Shown: positions 23,948-32,374, counted from the first letter of the stretch. The stretch is 64,000 bases of DNA from Planococcus glaciei (GCF_900099655.1 NZ_FNDC01000007.1:114813-178812); one strand, 5' to 3'. Notes: generated by a model from the sequence alone, not told the origin. Made by a program: numbers and translations.

Positions 23948-24718
23948 TTAAAGAACGTGATACCCGCTGTCGACATGGATAGTTTCTCCGGTAATTCCGC
24001 GGGACATATCGCTGAATAGGAAAGCCGCTGTGTCTCCGACTTCTTCAGGTGTCGTGTTGCGGTGAAGCGGCGCTTTTTCTTCAATTTCATGAAGAATCGT
24101 GTTGAAACCGCTGATGCCTTTTGCTGACAAGGTACGGATCGGGCCGGAAGAAATGGCATTTACCCGAATGCCGTGGCGTCCAAGGTCAGCCGCCAAATAA
24201 CGTACGGACATTTCAAGTGAAGCTTTAGCTACGCCCATGACATTATAGTTCGGCATTACGCGCTCTCCACCAATATACGTCAATGCGACAATGCTTCCGC
24301 CTTCTGTCATAAGCGGCTTCGCGTGCTTCGCGATGACCGTCAGAGAATAGGAGCTGATGTTTTGTGCCAGCAAAAATCCGTCACGTGATGTGTCCGAAAA
24401 GTCGCCTGCCAATTCTTCCGTTTTAGCAAAAGCGATGCAATGAGCCAATCCATCGATGCTGCCCACTTCTTCTTTGATGGAAGCAAAACAGCTTTCTACG
24501 CTTTCATCGCTTGTTACATCACAAGGCAAAATCAGTTCATGATTGCCATCCAATGTCGCTACTAAATCGCGTACCGGCTTTTCAAAACGTTCGCCGGCAT
24601 ATGTAAAGATTAAACGTGCACCGGATTGATCCAGTGACTGTGCAATTCCCCACGCAATACTCCGCTTATTGGCAACCCCCATAACGACGTATGTCTTTCC
24701 TGCTAGTGATATTGACAT
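23948..24718 (-). CDS. fabI: FabI, enoyl-[acyl-carrier-protein] reductase
   Basis: A 256-residue short-chain dehydrogenase that carries out the last, NAD(P)H-dependent step of each fatty-acid elongation round. The cofactor-binding start VVMGVANKRSIAWGIA is at 11-26 and the catalytic Tyr-x6-Lys pair is Y158 and K165 (NYNVMGVAK); the FabI-specific upstream Tyr (Y148) is also present. It is the target class of triclosan-like inhibitors. A FapR-type operator lies upstream (24957-24975), matching the one before fabH-fabF, so membrane lipid synthesis genes here are co-regulated. Confidence 0.96.
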   Translation of the reverse strand: MSISLAGKTYVVMGVANKRSIAWGIAQSLDQSGARLIFTYAGERFEKPVRDLVATLDGNHELILPCDVTSDESVESCFASIKEEVGSIDGLAHCIAFAKTEELAGDFSDTSRDGFLLAQNISSYSLTVIAKHAKPLMTEGGSIVALTYIGGERVMPNYNVMGVAKASLEMSVRYLAADLGRHGIRVNAISSGPIRTLSAKGISGFNTILHEIEEKAPLHRNTTPEEVGDTAAFLFSDMSRGITGETIHVDSGYHVL

Positions 24719-24799
24719 TCTTTATTCCCCCTGCATTTTTTAATATTCAGAATGCCTCTATGCAGACATTCCGGACTTTTAACTTTTTAATTGTCCAGC

Positions 24800-24962
24800 G
24801 CTTGCCGGGACTAAACGGCCGCCTTCGCTTTTATTATTATCCAGCTCCGGCGGCCAGCCCTTCGAGTCGCTTCAGCCTTGCCCTGAATGGCAAAGTGCGC
24901 CATTCATGCCAATTCTTCCAGAGCTTGTCGGGACTAAACGGTCGCCTTCGCTTTTATTATTA
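24800..24962. repeat. Extragenic repeat, two 40-base units upstream of fabI
   Basis: Units at 24800-24839 and 24923-24962 (GCTTG[C/T]CGGGACTAAACGG[C/T]CGCC..., both ending CGCTTTTATTATTA) differ at two positions. Between them lies a G+C-rich segment with the hairpin TGAATGGC/GCCATTCA. The CCAGCTCCGGCGG and CTTCGCTTTT motifs resemble the repeat at 32054-32195. The second unit abuts the FapR operator of fabI. Confidence 0.75.
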
Positions 24963-24975
24963 CCTGGTACTAATA
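24957..24975. promoter_or_regulatory. FapR-type operator of fabI
   Basis: The core ATTACCTGGTACTAAT (24959-24974) is close to the FapR consensus TTAGTACCTGGTACTAA. FapR is the malonyl-CoA-responsive repressor of lipid synthesis in Bacillales. The same core occurs before fabH. Confidence 0.8.
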
Positions 24976-24983
24976 TTACCCTA

Positions 24984-25014
24984 TAAAAAAGAAAAGTGCA
25001 ATTCGCACTTTTCT
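24984..25014 (-). terminator. Terminator of mgtE
   Basis: AGAAAAGTGC/GCACTTTTCT stem just after the mgtE stop, followed on the minus strand by a T-run (24984-24990). Confidence 0.88.
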
Positions 25015-26383
25015 AGAGTTGGTTTAAGAATGTCGTAGCCAGTCCCAAGTAAATCAGAATGGAAATAATGTCATTCAATGTGGTGATAAACGGTCCGGAT
25101 GCAACGGCTGGGTCAATGTTCAGGCGATGGATCAGCAGCGGAATAAATGAACCGGCAAGGGTCGCCACAAAAATAGAACTCATGACAGCAGTGCCAACCA
25201 ATGCACCGATCAATAATTCGCCTTTCCAAAAATACACGAGTCCAACGACGACCAATCCGCATACGACACCTGTAATCAAACCGGTGCCCGCTTCCCGGAA
25301 CAGTAATTTCATTTTGCTTTCTTCTTCAATATCCCCTGTGGCAATCCCGCGGACTGCTACAGCAAGTGCCTGCGTTCCGCTGTTGCCCGCCATACCGGCA
25401 ATCAACGGGATAAAGACAGCCAACAGTGCCACTTTATCGAGCGTCGCTTCAAACATTCCCATCAGATTGGCAGTCAGCATGCCGAGGAACGTCAGCAAAA
25501 TAAGCCACGGCAAGCGTTTCTTTGCCGCTGTAAACGGTCCTCTGTCAAACGTATCCATATCGGATACCGCAGCCAGTTTGGAGTAATCGTCTGATGCTTC
25601 TTCGTCGAGGACATCGATGATATCGTCGACGGTTATAATGCCAAGCAAATGATTTTGAAAATCAATAACCGGCATTGCCAGGAAATCATAGTCCTTGATC
25701 ATCCGTGCGACTTCTTCCTGGTCTTCACCGACCGATACAGAGACCACACGCTCATTCATGATGGATCTGATTAAGGTATCTTCATCAGAAATGATCAAGT
25801 CGCGCAAAGTAACGATGCCTGACAGGCGTTTATCTTCATCCACAACAAACACATAATAGATGGTTTCGGCATTCGGTGCTGCATTCCGAAGAATATTCAT
25901 CGCTGAACGTACAGTCGAGTTTTCAGGGATGGAAACAAATTCTGTAGTCATGATTGAACCAGCCGTATATTCTTCGTAATGCAGCAAATCTTTGATCTGG
26001 CGCGCTGATTCTTTGTCCATGATGGTCAAATAGGCAGCAACCTGATCTTTGTTCAATTTATTGAGAATATCGACAGCATCATCGGTGTACATGGCAGAAA
26101 GCAAATCCGCCGCATAATGGACATTGATTTCTTTAAACAGATCTTCGTATTCATCATCATCTAATTCAATGGCTTCAAAAATGTCGGCCATTTCTTTAGG
26201 AGAGAGATACTGATACAGTTGATGGCGGATTTCTTGCTCCGCTTTTGCATAAAATGTCGCCTGGTCATATGGATGCTGGGCAAGGAACTCTTCCCGAAAA
26301 CTTTCCAGGTCGCCGCTTTCCAATAAACCCAATAGCAGTTCGTCATTTATTTCTTTTTCATTCATTACTTTTTCTTCTATCAT
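25013..26383 (-). CDS. mgtE: MgtE-family magnesium transporter
   Basis: A 456-residue Mg2+ channel/transporter. Residues 15-130 form the acidic MgtE N domain (KEMADIFEAIELDDDEYEDL), 131-256 a CBS-domain pair (TAGSIMTTEFVSIPENSTV and LAMPVIDFQNHLLGIITVDDI), and 280-455 five membrane helices with the conserved pore segment GMAGNSGTQALAVAVRGIATG. Mg2+ binding to the cytosolic domains gates the pore. The ATG at 26383 has an AAGGAGGGAG site. No M-box riboswitch is visible in the short divergent region to prpE. Confidence 0.95.
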   Translation of the reverse strand: MIEEKVMNEKEINDELLLGLLESGDLESFREEFLAQHPYDQATFYAKAEQEIRHQLYQYLSPKEMADIFEAIELDDDEYEDLFKEINVHYAADLLSAMYTDDAVDILNKLNKDQVAAYLTIMDKESARQIKDLLHYEEYTAGSIMTTEFVSIPENSTVRSAMNILRNAAPNAETIYYVFVVDEDKRLSGIVTLRDLIISDEDTLIRSIMNERVVSVSVGEDQEEVARMIKDYDFLAMPVIDFQNHLLGIITVDDIIDVLDEEASDDYSKLAAVSDMDTFDRGPFTAAKKRLPWLILLTFLGMLTANLMGMFEATLDKVALLAVFIPLIAGMAGNSGTQALAVAVRGIATGDIEEESKMKLLFREAGTGLITGVVCGLVVVGLVYFWKGELLIGALVGTAVMSSIFVATLAGSFIPLLIHRLNIDPAVASGPFITTLNDIISILIYLGLATTFLNQL

Positions 26384-26477
26384 GTAAACTCCCTCCTTCC
26401 GATTGTTCAATGTCCTGCAATTTCCTTCTATACGTTACACTATGTGTAGAGATAATCAAGATTTAAGAGGTGATTTT

Positions 26478-27215
26478 TTGAAATACGATATTATCGGCGA
26501 TATCCACGGCTGTTTCGACGAGCTGCTGGATTTAATTGCAAAACTTGGCTACGAAGAAATCCACGGTGTCTATGTCCATCCCGAAGGCCGGCAGCTGGTC
26601 TTTGTCGGAGACGCTATGGACCGGGGCCCTAAATCACTCGAAGTGCTCCAGCTCTTGTTTCGAATGCAGGATAAGGGCATTCTCTACTATTCCCCGGGAA
26701 ATCATTGCAACAAACTTTATCGCTATTTTAAAGGCCATAATGTCCAAGTCAATAACGGACTGGAAACGACACTTGCCGAATGGAGGACACTTCCGAAAAA
26801 AGCGCAGCAGGCGTTCAGAGCCCGTTACCGGCGCTTTTATGAAGAGCTTCCCATCTACCAGGAACTTGGTACTGAACTGATTGTCGCCCATGCTGGCCTT
26901 AAATCAGAGATGATTGGGAAACCGCTTAGCAGAAGCATTGCCACTTTCGTTTTATACGGCGATATTACAGGTAGTTTTGATCAAAACGGCCGGCCCATCC
27001 GAAGAGACTGGGCAAAGTCCTACCGAGGGGAAAAGTGGATTGTTTACGGCCATACTCCCACCGAAAAGCCCTACATGATCAACCAGACCGTTAATGTTGA
27101 TACGGGTTGTGTATTCGGGGGATCGTTGACGGCCTTTCGCTTCCCTGAAAGAGAACTGGTCGCTGTCTCTTCACACCAGCCTTATCAGCCGGACCGTTTT
27201 CATCGTTTTGCATAA
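26478..27215 (+). CDS. prpE: PrpE-like bis(5'-nucleosyl)tetraphosphatase / metallophosphatase
   Basis: A 245-residue PPP-family metallophosphatase; B. subtilis PrpE is an asymmetrical Ap4A hydrolase of the same size, with a role in spore germination. Metal-binding motifs GDIHG (7-11), GDAMDRG (44-50), GNHC (74-77, with Cys where many PPP enzymes have Asp/Glu), AHAGL and YGHTP are present. The start is a TTG preceded by GAGGTGA at a normal distance; no ATG fits. It is divergent from mgtE, and its 3' end overlaps the convergent pseudouridine synthase gene by 16 bp. Confidence 0.9.
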   Translation: MKYDIIGDIHGCFDELLDLIAKLGYEEIHGVYVHPEGRQLVFVGDAMDRGPKSLEVLQLLFRMQDKGILYYSPGNHCNKLYRYFKGHNVQVNNGLETTLAEWRTLPKKAQQAFRARYRRFYEELPIYQELGTELIVAHAGLKSEMIGKPLSRSIATFVLYGDITGSFDQNGRPIRRDWAKSYRGEKWIVYGHTPTEKPYMINQTVNVDTGCVFGGSLTAFRFPERELVAVSSHQPYQPDRFHRFA

Positions 27216-28096
27216 ATCAATTGTTCCATATCTTCTTTTAAAGGAGAAGTGAAATAAATGGGTTCTCCCGATACGGGATGGACCAGCTCAAGCGATTTGC
27301 AATGGAGCGCCTGGCGGGAAATTCCGGTCCGCTTTCCTCCGTATAAATCGTCGCCGAGCAGCGGATGCCCAATATGCGACAAGTGAACGCGAATTTGATG
27401 GGTTCTGCCCGTGTTCAATCCGAGCTCAACATGGGTAAAGCCGTCAAACTCCTGGAGGACTTCCACTTCTGTCTCAGCAAATTGGCCATCTTGGCGCACT
27501 TCCCGTTCGATGATGCTGGTATCTTTCCGGCCAATCGGTTCGGTAATCACAAACTTCTGCTCGGCAAACTTTCCATGGGCAAAGGCATCATACCGCCGTT
27601 TCATCACCTTTCCTTTTTGCTGCATGGAAAGCATGTGATGGATATGGCGGTTTTTTGCGATGCACACAAGCCCCGATGTATCACGGTCAAGCCGGGTAGC
27701 GATATGCAGCGTCGCCGGAATTTCGTTTACTTCGAAATGGTTGGCTACAATATTGGCAAGGCTTCCAGCAGGGTGTTCACGCGAAGGAATGGTGTTTTGC
27801 AGAGGGGGTTTATCGACAATCAGCAAAGCTTCATCTTCATAAACGATCTGCAGCGGCCCTGCCTCCGGGATCAATCCTTCCCCCAGTTCTTCATTCGGAA
27901 AAATAACGGTCACGGCATCATCTTTTTCCAAGACATGCCGGACCGTTACTTCATTTCCGTTGACTAAAATCTGGCCGCCGCTGTATTTGACAGATGCCAG
28001 CGTTCTTTTGGAAATTCCCCAATCGTGCAGGGCTTCCCGCAGCAAACCGGAATCTTTTGCGGTATATGTTAATTGGAACGGCTTCAATTGCTTCAC
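27200..28096 (-). CDS. yjbO: YjbO-like RluA-family pseudouridine synthase
   Basis: A 298-residue RNA pseudouridine synthase. Residues 15-75 form an S4-like RNA-binding region (LASVKYSGGQILVNGNEV). The catalytic motif ATRLDRDTSGLVCIAK with the nucleophilic Asp lies near residue 135. The C-terminal GRTHQIRVHLSHIGHPLLGD is typical of RluA enzymes. The target uridine (rRNA or tRNA) is not readable. It is the last gene of the minus-strand operon relQ-nadK-yjbO, only 2 bp after nadK. Confidence 0.92.
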   Translation of the reverse strand: MKQLKPFQLTYTAKDSGLLREALHDWGISKRTLASVKYSGGQILVNGNEVTVRHVLEKDDAVTVIFPNEELGEGLIPEAGPLQIVYEDEALLIVDKPPLQNTIPSREHPAGSLANIVANHFEVNEIPATLHIATRLDRDTSGLVCIAKNRHIHHMLSMQQKGKVMKRRYDAFAHGKFAEQKFVITEPIGRKDTSIIEREVRQDGQFAETEVEVLQEFDGFTHVELGLNTGRTHQIRVHLSHIGHPLLGDDLYGGKRTGISRQALHCKSLELVHPVSGEPIYFTSPLKEDMEQLIYAKR

Positions 28097-28098
28097 TT

Positions 28099-28899
28099 TT
28101 AAACCTCACTATCAATGAATGAATCATGGACCCTTTTCCAAAATGGATGATTTCGGAACCGGGCAAACCGGACTTTCTCGTCTGCTACTCTGTACTCGAT
28201 GGATTTTACGTCTTTATGGAGCAGCTGCAAATGGTCGACCGTTACCATAAAATCCACCGCTTTGACTGGACGCAGCGCACACCGGTGATGCGAAGGCAAC
28301 ACAAGCGGTGAGCCTACGGTACGGAAAACCCGATTGTTGATCGACGCCATTTCAGTCAGCTGCATCGCCTGCAGCGAAGGATGGATGATGGCTCCTCCAA
28401 GCGCTTTATTGTAAGCCGTGCTTCCTGACGGTGTGGACATGCACAATCCGTCTCCCCGGAACGTCTCGAAATGGCTTTCGTTTAGAAAGACATCCATGAC
28501 GAGCGTTACGTCAGGAGATTTTACTGTCGACTCGTTCAACGCCAGGTAGACGGCCGGTTTTTCCTTATTGCGGTAATGGATGCTCGTTTCAAGCAGCGGG
28601 TATTCGATGACTTCGTAATCCTTTTTGGCAATCGACAGCACCAGCTTTTCAATTTCAAGCGGCTTCCAGTCTGCGTAAAATCCCAGATGCCCTGTATGTA
28701 ACCCGACAAAAGCAACAGAGTCCAGCTGATTCCGGTATTTATGGAATGCATGCAGAAACGTTCCGTCTCCGCCAATGGACAAGACGACGTCAGGAGATTC
28801 TTCGCTCCATTCCAAACCAAAATCCTGTAAATACTCCCGTGCGGTGGCCATTAATTGATTGGATAACTCATCACTTCTCGATTGAATATAAAATTTCAT
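28099..28899 (-). CDS. nadK: NAD kinase
   Basis: A 266-residue NAD kinase that phosphorylates NAD to NADP using ATP or polyphosphate. The catalytic GGDGT is at 43-47 (with Asp45), followed by LNESTVKSP near 120-130 and the NAD-binding [20 protein letters not shown] in the middle. The start overlaps the relQ stop as ATGA; the stop is 2 bp before yjbO. The order relQ-nadK-yjbO is as in B. subtilis yjbM-yjbN-yjbO. Confidence 0.95.
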   Translation of the reverse strand: MKFYIQSRSDELSNQLMATAREYLQDFGLEWSEESPDVVLSIGGDGTFLHAFHKYRNQLDSVAFVGLHTGHLGFYADWKPLEIEKLVLSIAKKDYEVIEYPLLETSIHYRNKEKPAVYLALNESTVKSPDVTLVMDVFLNESHFETFRGDGLCMSTPSGSTAYNKALGGAIIHPSLQAMQLTEMASINNRVFRTVGSPLVLPSHHRCALRPVKAVDFMVTVDHLQLLHKDVKSIEYRVADEKVRFARFRNHPFWKRVHDSFIDSEV

Positions 28900-29573
28900 C
28901 TCGATGATTTCCCTCCTTCACGATCATTCGGAAAATGTGTGCTCGGGGATTCTTTAAATTCGCTGAAATAAGCCTGAGCTTCCTGAATTTCATCCCGGAT
29001 CTGCGACATTTCTTCGTCCAGCTGAAACGCAGCTTCTGCAGCCCGCTGCAGGCGGTTTTTAATTTCTGCCGGGAAAATCCCTTTGTATTTATAATTCAGC
29101 GAATGCTCGATCGATGCCCAGAAATTCATCGCGAGCGTGCGGATTTGTATTTCCGCCAAAATCAGCTGTTCGCCTTTGATCGTCTGAACCGGATATTCCA
29201 CAATGACGTGGTACGAACGGTAGCCGCTTTGCTTCTCATGCGAGATATAATCTTTTTCTTCAACAATCCGCAAATCGTTGCGCTGGCGCAAGAGCCCCAC
29301 GACCGTTTCAATATCTCCGACAAATTGGCACATCATTCGAAGGCCAGCAATATCCTGAAGCTGATGCGCCAGTTCCTCCGATGGCTCAAACGGAATGCCT
29401 TTTTCAAGTGTTTTATCATAAATGCTTGCCAGCGGTTTTACCCGGCCCGTGACAAATTCAATTGGTGAATTGGTGTTGTCGGTTTCAAACTGCTGCCGCA
29501 TTCCTTTAAATTTAATTTTCAACTCATCTACTGCCTGTTTATAAGGTGCTAAAAAACGATCCCACTGACCCAT
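28896..29573 (-). CDS. relQ: Small alarmone synthetase RelQ (SAS1, YjbM-like)
   Basis: A 225-residue single-domain (p)ppGpp synthetase. The synthetase core has the GTP/ATP-binding and catalytic segments [11 protein letters not shown] (about 50-60), [38 protein letters not shown] and [24 protein letters not shown] (about 140-163). No hydrolase, TGS or ACT domain is present, so it can only make alarmone. Members form allosteric tetramers, and the stretch of charged helices after 170 fits the oligomerisation region. It is the first gene of the operon with nadK and yjbO. Confidence 0.94.
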   Translation of the reverse strand: MGQWDRFLAPYKQAVDELKIKFKGMRQQFETDNTNSPIEFVTGRVKPLASIYDKTLEKGIPFEPSEELAHQLQDIAGLRMMCQFVGDIETVVGLLRQRNDLRIVEEKDYISHEKQSGYRSYHVIVEYPVQTIKGEQLILAEIQIRTLAMNFWASIEHSLNYKYKGIFPAEIKNRLQRAAEAAFQLDEEMSQIRDEIQEAQAYFSEFKESPSTHFPNDREGGKSSR

Positions 29574-29595
29574 AACCTGTCCCCCTCACTTCTCT

Positions 29596-29985
29596 TTAGC
29601 TGCGTGAAGCAAGTGCCTCTTGAAAAACTTCTTCAACCGCTGTGCGGAACACTTCGCCGTAATTATCATTTCCTTCAATATTCTCGATCAGCAGCCACAT
29701 TTCCTCGTGGAAAGCGCTAAGCGGCATAATTTGTTCTCCCCATTGCAAAAGCGGCACTTCGGTTCTTTTCAGGGCCTCAGCCAGAACAGACCATGTATGC
29801 TGTTTGAAATGCACATAAATATATTCAGTTCCCGTATCCACTACATAAACAAAAGCGCAATCGTCGCTGTCTGCAAGCATTTTCCCTGCCGCTTCTACTG
29901 CTTCGAACGGCTCATTTGCCAGGATGCTGAATTGTATTTGGTTTTCGGTAATGGTTCCTTTTTCTACTTCAACTAATTTACGCAA
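29596..29985 (-). CDS. yjbL: YjbL-like conserved hypothetical protein
   Basis: A 129-residue protein of unknown function; length and position between yjbK and the relQ gene match B. subtilis yjbL. It is an alpha/beta protein with FVYVVDTGTEYIYVHFKQHTW in the middle and an acidic C-terminus; no catalytic motif is seen. I chose the TTG at 29985 because AGGGGAG lies seven bases upstream; no ATG fits between. The gene ends 22 bp before relQ, so it may be in the same transcript. Confidence 0.72.
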   Translation of the reverse strand: MRKLVEVEKGTITENQIQFSILANEPFEAVEAAGKMLADSDDCAFVYVVDTGTEYIYVHFKQHTWSVLAEALKRTEVPLLQWGEQIMPLSAFHEEMWLLIENIEGNDNYGEVFRTAVEEVFQEALASRS

Positions 29986-30055
29986 TGAATGTACTCCCCT
30001 TCTGCCGTTTTTGCCATTTCTATATAGGCATATTTTAACACAGCTCTGCCATTCG

Positions 30056-30084
30056 TTGCAGTTTGCGGCCAACTATCCGATAAT
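30056..30084 (+). promoter_or_regulatory. Promoter of yjbK
   Basis: TTGCAG (30056-30061), 17-bp spacer, GATAAT (30079-30084), 25 bases before the ATG. Confidence 0.6.
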
Positions 30085-30109
30085 AAATTTAACAGAGAGG
30101 TGTTTGATT

Positions 30110-30691
30110 ATGTCCAAAGAACTTGAAATTGAATTTAAAAACATGCTGACCCAAAAAGAGTACGAACAACTGCTGGAACATTTCAGCTATACTGCAGCTG
30201 ATGCCAAAACACAGGTAAATTATTATTTCGATACGGCGGACTTCGCTTTAAAATCGTTGAAATGCGCACTCCGTATCCGCAAAAAACACAACGGCTTTGA
30301 ATGCACGCTAAAAACACCGGCGCCGGAGGGAAATTATGAAACCACCGATTTGCTGAATCAACGGCAGGCGCTAGAATTTATAGAAGGTGTTTCTCATGAC
30401 GCACCGGAAGTTTGTGAGGCGCTGCAAACCTTAAATGTAGAACCCGCACAGCTGAAGATGATCGGCAAACTGACCACCCACCGCATCGAATTTGATTTTC
30501 AATCCGGTCTGCTCGTCCTGGACCACTCTGAATACGGAGAGACAGTGGATTATGAGCTGGAATTTGAAGTGGCGGATGCAAAAACCGGTGAACAGCAATT
30601 TACAGAATTCCTTCAGCAGCGACAGATCCCGCTTCGTCCGGCTGATAAAAAGATTGCCCGTTTCATGAACTCCGCCAAATCCGAGCACTGA
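30110..30691 (+). CDS. yjbK: YjbK-like CYTH-domain triphosphatase
   Basis: A 193-residue CYTH-superfamily protein. The defining E-x-E-x-K motif is at 6-10 (EIEFK), followed by basic and acidic residues of the triphosphate tunnel (ALRIRKKHNGFECTLKTPA). Such proteins hydrolyse tripolyphosphate or thiamine triphosphate; the B. subtilis YjbK substrate is not firmly known. The ATG has a GAGAGGTG site. It is divergent from yjbL, as in the B. subtilis region. Confidence 0.88.
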   Translation: MSKELEIEFKNMLTQKEYEQLLEHFSYTAADAKTQVNYYFDTADFALKSLKCALRIRKKHNGFECTLKTPAPEGNYETTDLLNQRQALEFIEGVSHDAPEVCEALQTLNVEPAQLKMIGKLTTHRIEFDFQSGLLVLDHSEYGETVDYELEFEVADAKTGEQQFTEFLQQRQIPLRPADKKIARFMNSAKSEH

Positions 30692-30750
30692 AAAAAATTG
30701 CTAAATCCAGTGGATTATTCCACATCTCCCAATCGGTTCAGTCGATTTGT

Positions 30751-30779
30751 TTGAGAAATTCCTTCTCCGTTGTTAAAAT
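30751..30779 (+). promoter_or_regulatory. Promoter of yjbI-yjbH
   Basis: TTGAGA (30751-30756), 17-bp spacer, TAAAAT (30774-30779), 33 bases before the globin gene. Confidence 0.65.
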
Positions 30780-30811
30780 GAATTTACAGCTAAAGCAAAG
30801 GAGACACAATA

Positions 30812-31210
30812 ATGACTGGAAAACCGATAATTCCGTACGAAGAAATTGGTGCGGAACGCTTGTCACAGTTGATTGATGCATTTTATGCACGTGTGGCAAA
30901 GCATCCAAAGCTGCAGCCTATATTTCCTCAAGATTTAACTGAAACTGCGAGAAAACAAAAACAATTTATGACTCAATATTTAGGTGGACCTAATTTATAT
31001 TCTGAAGAACACGGACATCCAAGACTTAAAGCGCGTCATCATCCTTTTCCAATAACGCCTGCCCGGGCCCAGGCTTGGCTGGAGTGTATGAGCGAAGCCA
31101 TGGACGAAATTGGATTGGAAGGGAAATTCCGTGAAATCTTTTTCCAACGGCTTGTTATGACTGCTCATCACATGGTGAATGAGCAAGATAGCGAGGAGGA
31201 GTTAGAGTGA
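30812..31210 (+). CDS. yjbI: Truncated haemoglobin (group II, YjbI-like)
   Basis: A 132-residue group II truncated globin that binds haem and reacts with O2/NO-type ligands. Markers: B10 Tyr25 in DAFYARV, the F-helix His76 in LKARHHPFPIT (proximal ligand) and the group-specific Trp89 (G8) in QAWLECM. It overlaps yjbH by 4 bp (GTGA), so globin and Spx adaptor are translated together; the same pair is found in B. subtilis. This fits a role in nitrosative or oxidative stress that is linked to Spx control. Confidence 0.93.
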   Translation: MTGKPIIPYEEIGAERLSQLIDAFYARVAKHPKLQPIFPQDLTETARKQKQFMTQYLGGPNLYSEEHGHPRLKARHHPFPITPARAQAWLECMSEAMDEIGLEGKFREIFFQRLVMTAHHMVNEQDSEEELE

Positions 31211-32004
31211 ACAATCTGGACCTGGTTCAAGAAATGGACCATCAGGCTAAGCCACTGAAGCCCATGGAACTGTATGTTTTTTTTGACCCGTTAAATCCAG
31301 AATGCTGGGAACTGCAAGGAATCATCCGTAAGCTTCAAATCGAGTACGGCCACTACTTTTCCATGCGTTTTGTATTAAGCACCAAGCTGTTCACCTTGAA
31401 TAAGATCAGTAAAACAGTCAACGTTGACACAACAAACCTTTCGCATCCGGTGCTTGCCTCAGTTGCCGTAAAAGCGGCGGAACTTCAGGGGAAGCGCGCG
31501 GGAAACCGTTTCTTGCATAAATTGCAGGAATACTTGCTGCTTCAGACGAAAGATGTTTCCTCCTATGCCATCTTGTTGGAGATTGCGGAAGAATCCGAAC
31601 TGGACCAGGAAGAATTCAAACGCGATTTCCACTCGGTCCACACCGCAAAAGCTTTCCAATGCGATATGCATATCACTCGGGAAATGGAGATCGATGAAGT
31701 GCCAAGCATCGTTTTCTTTAACGAATGCATAGAAGACGAAGGCGTGAAAGTATCCGGACTCTATTCATATGATGTTTATCAAACCATTTTGCAAGAAATG
31801 CTTGGACAGGAACGGCTGAACCGCCAGTCTCCGCCATCACTGGAAGAATTGTTTTTAAAGTATTCTACTCTGGCTACGAGAGAAATTGCCTCTATATATA
31901 ATATTTCTGAACAGACCGCTGAGCGTGAATTAAAAAAGCAGCTGCTTCAGCAAAAGCTGGAACGCATCAACTTGCCGGATCAGACTTTATGGACATTAAA
32001 ATAG
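31207..32004 (+). CDS. spxH: YjbH/SpxH, ClpXP adaptor for Spx
   Basis: A 265-residue DsbA/FrnE-like thioredoxin-fold adaptor that binds Spx and speeds its degradation by ClpXP; inactivation under oxidative stress lets Spx rise. Residues 25-45 hold the strand YVFFDPLNPECWELQGI; the redox motif is reduced to a single Cys (Cys38, in PECW). The C-terminal helices are Leu/Gln/Glu rich. The start is a GTG overlapping the globin stop. Spx itself is encoded 4.5 kb away, with pepF, coiA, mecA and the RoxS-like RNA between. Confidence 0.9.
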   Translation: MNNLDLVQEMDHQAKPLKPMELYVFFDPLNPECWELQGIIRKLQIEYGHYFSMRFVLSTKLFTLNKISKTVNVDTTNLSHPVLASVAVKAAELQGKRAGNRFLHKLQEYLLLQTKDVSSYAILLEIAEESELDQEEFKRDFHSVHTAKAFQCDMHITREMEIDEVPSIVFFNECIEDEGVKVSGLYSYDVYQTILQEMLGQERLNRQSPPSLEELFLKYSTLATREIASIYNISEQTAERELKKQLLQQKLERINLPDQTLWTLK

Positions 32005-32031
32005 CCTTCCGCATCTGCGGAAGGCTTTTTT
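32003..32031 (+). terminator. Terminator of yjbI-yjbH
   Basis: GCCTTCCGCA/TGCGGAAGGC with a two-base loop core and a T6 tail, overlapping the yjbH stop. Confidence 0.9.
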
Positions 32032-32053
32032 GTGCATCTTTTTATGTAGCTAT

Positions 32054-32195
32054 GGCGCTTCCGCTTTTCTTTATTGTCTAGCTGCTGCGCCTAGCTCCTC
32101 GGGTCATAAGCCACTTTGGCTGTGCGGCTGAAAATATGCCGCTTCGCCAAATCGTCTTACGCCGGTCGGAGCTGAACAGGCGCTTCCGCTTTTCT
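32054..32195. repeat. Extragenic repeat between yjbH and the RoxS-like RNA
   Basis: The block GGCGCTTCCGCTTTTCT occurs at 32054 and again at about 32179, flanking a G+C-rich segment with TGTCTAGCTGCTGCGCCTAG and GGTCGGAGCTGAAC. The same vocabulary (CCAGCTCCGGCGG, CTTCGCTTTT) is seen in the repeat before fabI. Such elements are scattered between genes in many Bacillales genomes. Confidence 0.75.
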
Positions 32196-32197
32196 GT

Positions 32198-32316
32198 AAA
32201 AAACGTGAAAGGCGCCTTCCGCAAGCAGAAGGCGCCTTTCCATATTACACAAAGGGGATGGGAGAAATGTTCACGCTCAAACAAAGGGGTGTATGTTTGT
32301 ATGTGATTTATTTCAC
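32198..32316 (-). ncRNA. roxS: RoxS/RsaE-type small regulatory RNA
   Basis: About 119 nt on the minus strand between the convergent ends of yjbH and pepF, the position of rsaE in Staphylococcus (next to pepF). The 5' part reads GTGAAATAAATCACAT. Two C-rich single-stranded motifs, ACACCCCTTTG (32292-32282) and CTCCCATCCCCTTTG (32264-32250), match the ribosome-site-binding motifs of RsaE/RoxS. The 3' end is a perfect 13-bp stem GAAAGGCGCCTTC (32207-32219 with 32228-32240) and six T. The promoter is TTGCAT-17-TAAAGT. RoxS/RsaE controls central-metabolism and redox mRNAs by pairing to their ribosome sites. The match is from remembered family sequence, not a covariance search. Confidence 0.85.
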
Positions 32317-32374
32317 AACCTTACTTTATCACGGAATAATAGTTAATGCAATATTTCACAAAGAATTTCACAAA
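32302..32374 (-). promoter_or_regulatory. Promoter, Rex-like palindrome and ResD-like repeats of the RoxS-like RNA
   Basis: Minus-strand -35 TTGCAT (32351-32346), 17-bp spacer and -10 TAAAGT (32328-32323). A TGTGA-N6-TCACA palindrome (32302-32317) covers the start site, where Rex or a Crp/Fnr-type repressor would bind. Upstream lie two direct copies of TTTGTGAAAT (32362-32353 and 32374-32365), 12 bases apart, resembling the ResD site TTTGTGAAT. B. subtilis roxS is known to be controlled by ResD and Rex, which fits. Confidence 0.7.

Noticed and set aside
26384..26477. Mg2+ (M-box) riboswitch before mgtE
   Set aside because: The divergent gap to prpE is under 100 bp and shows none of the conserved M-box stems.
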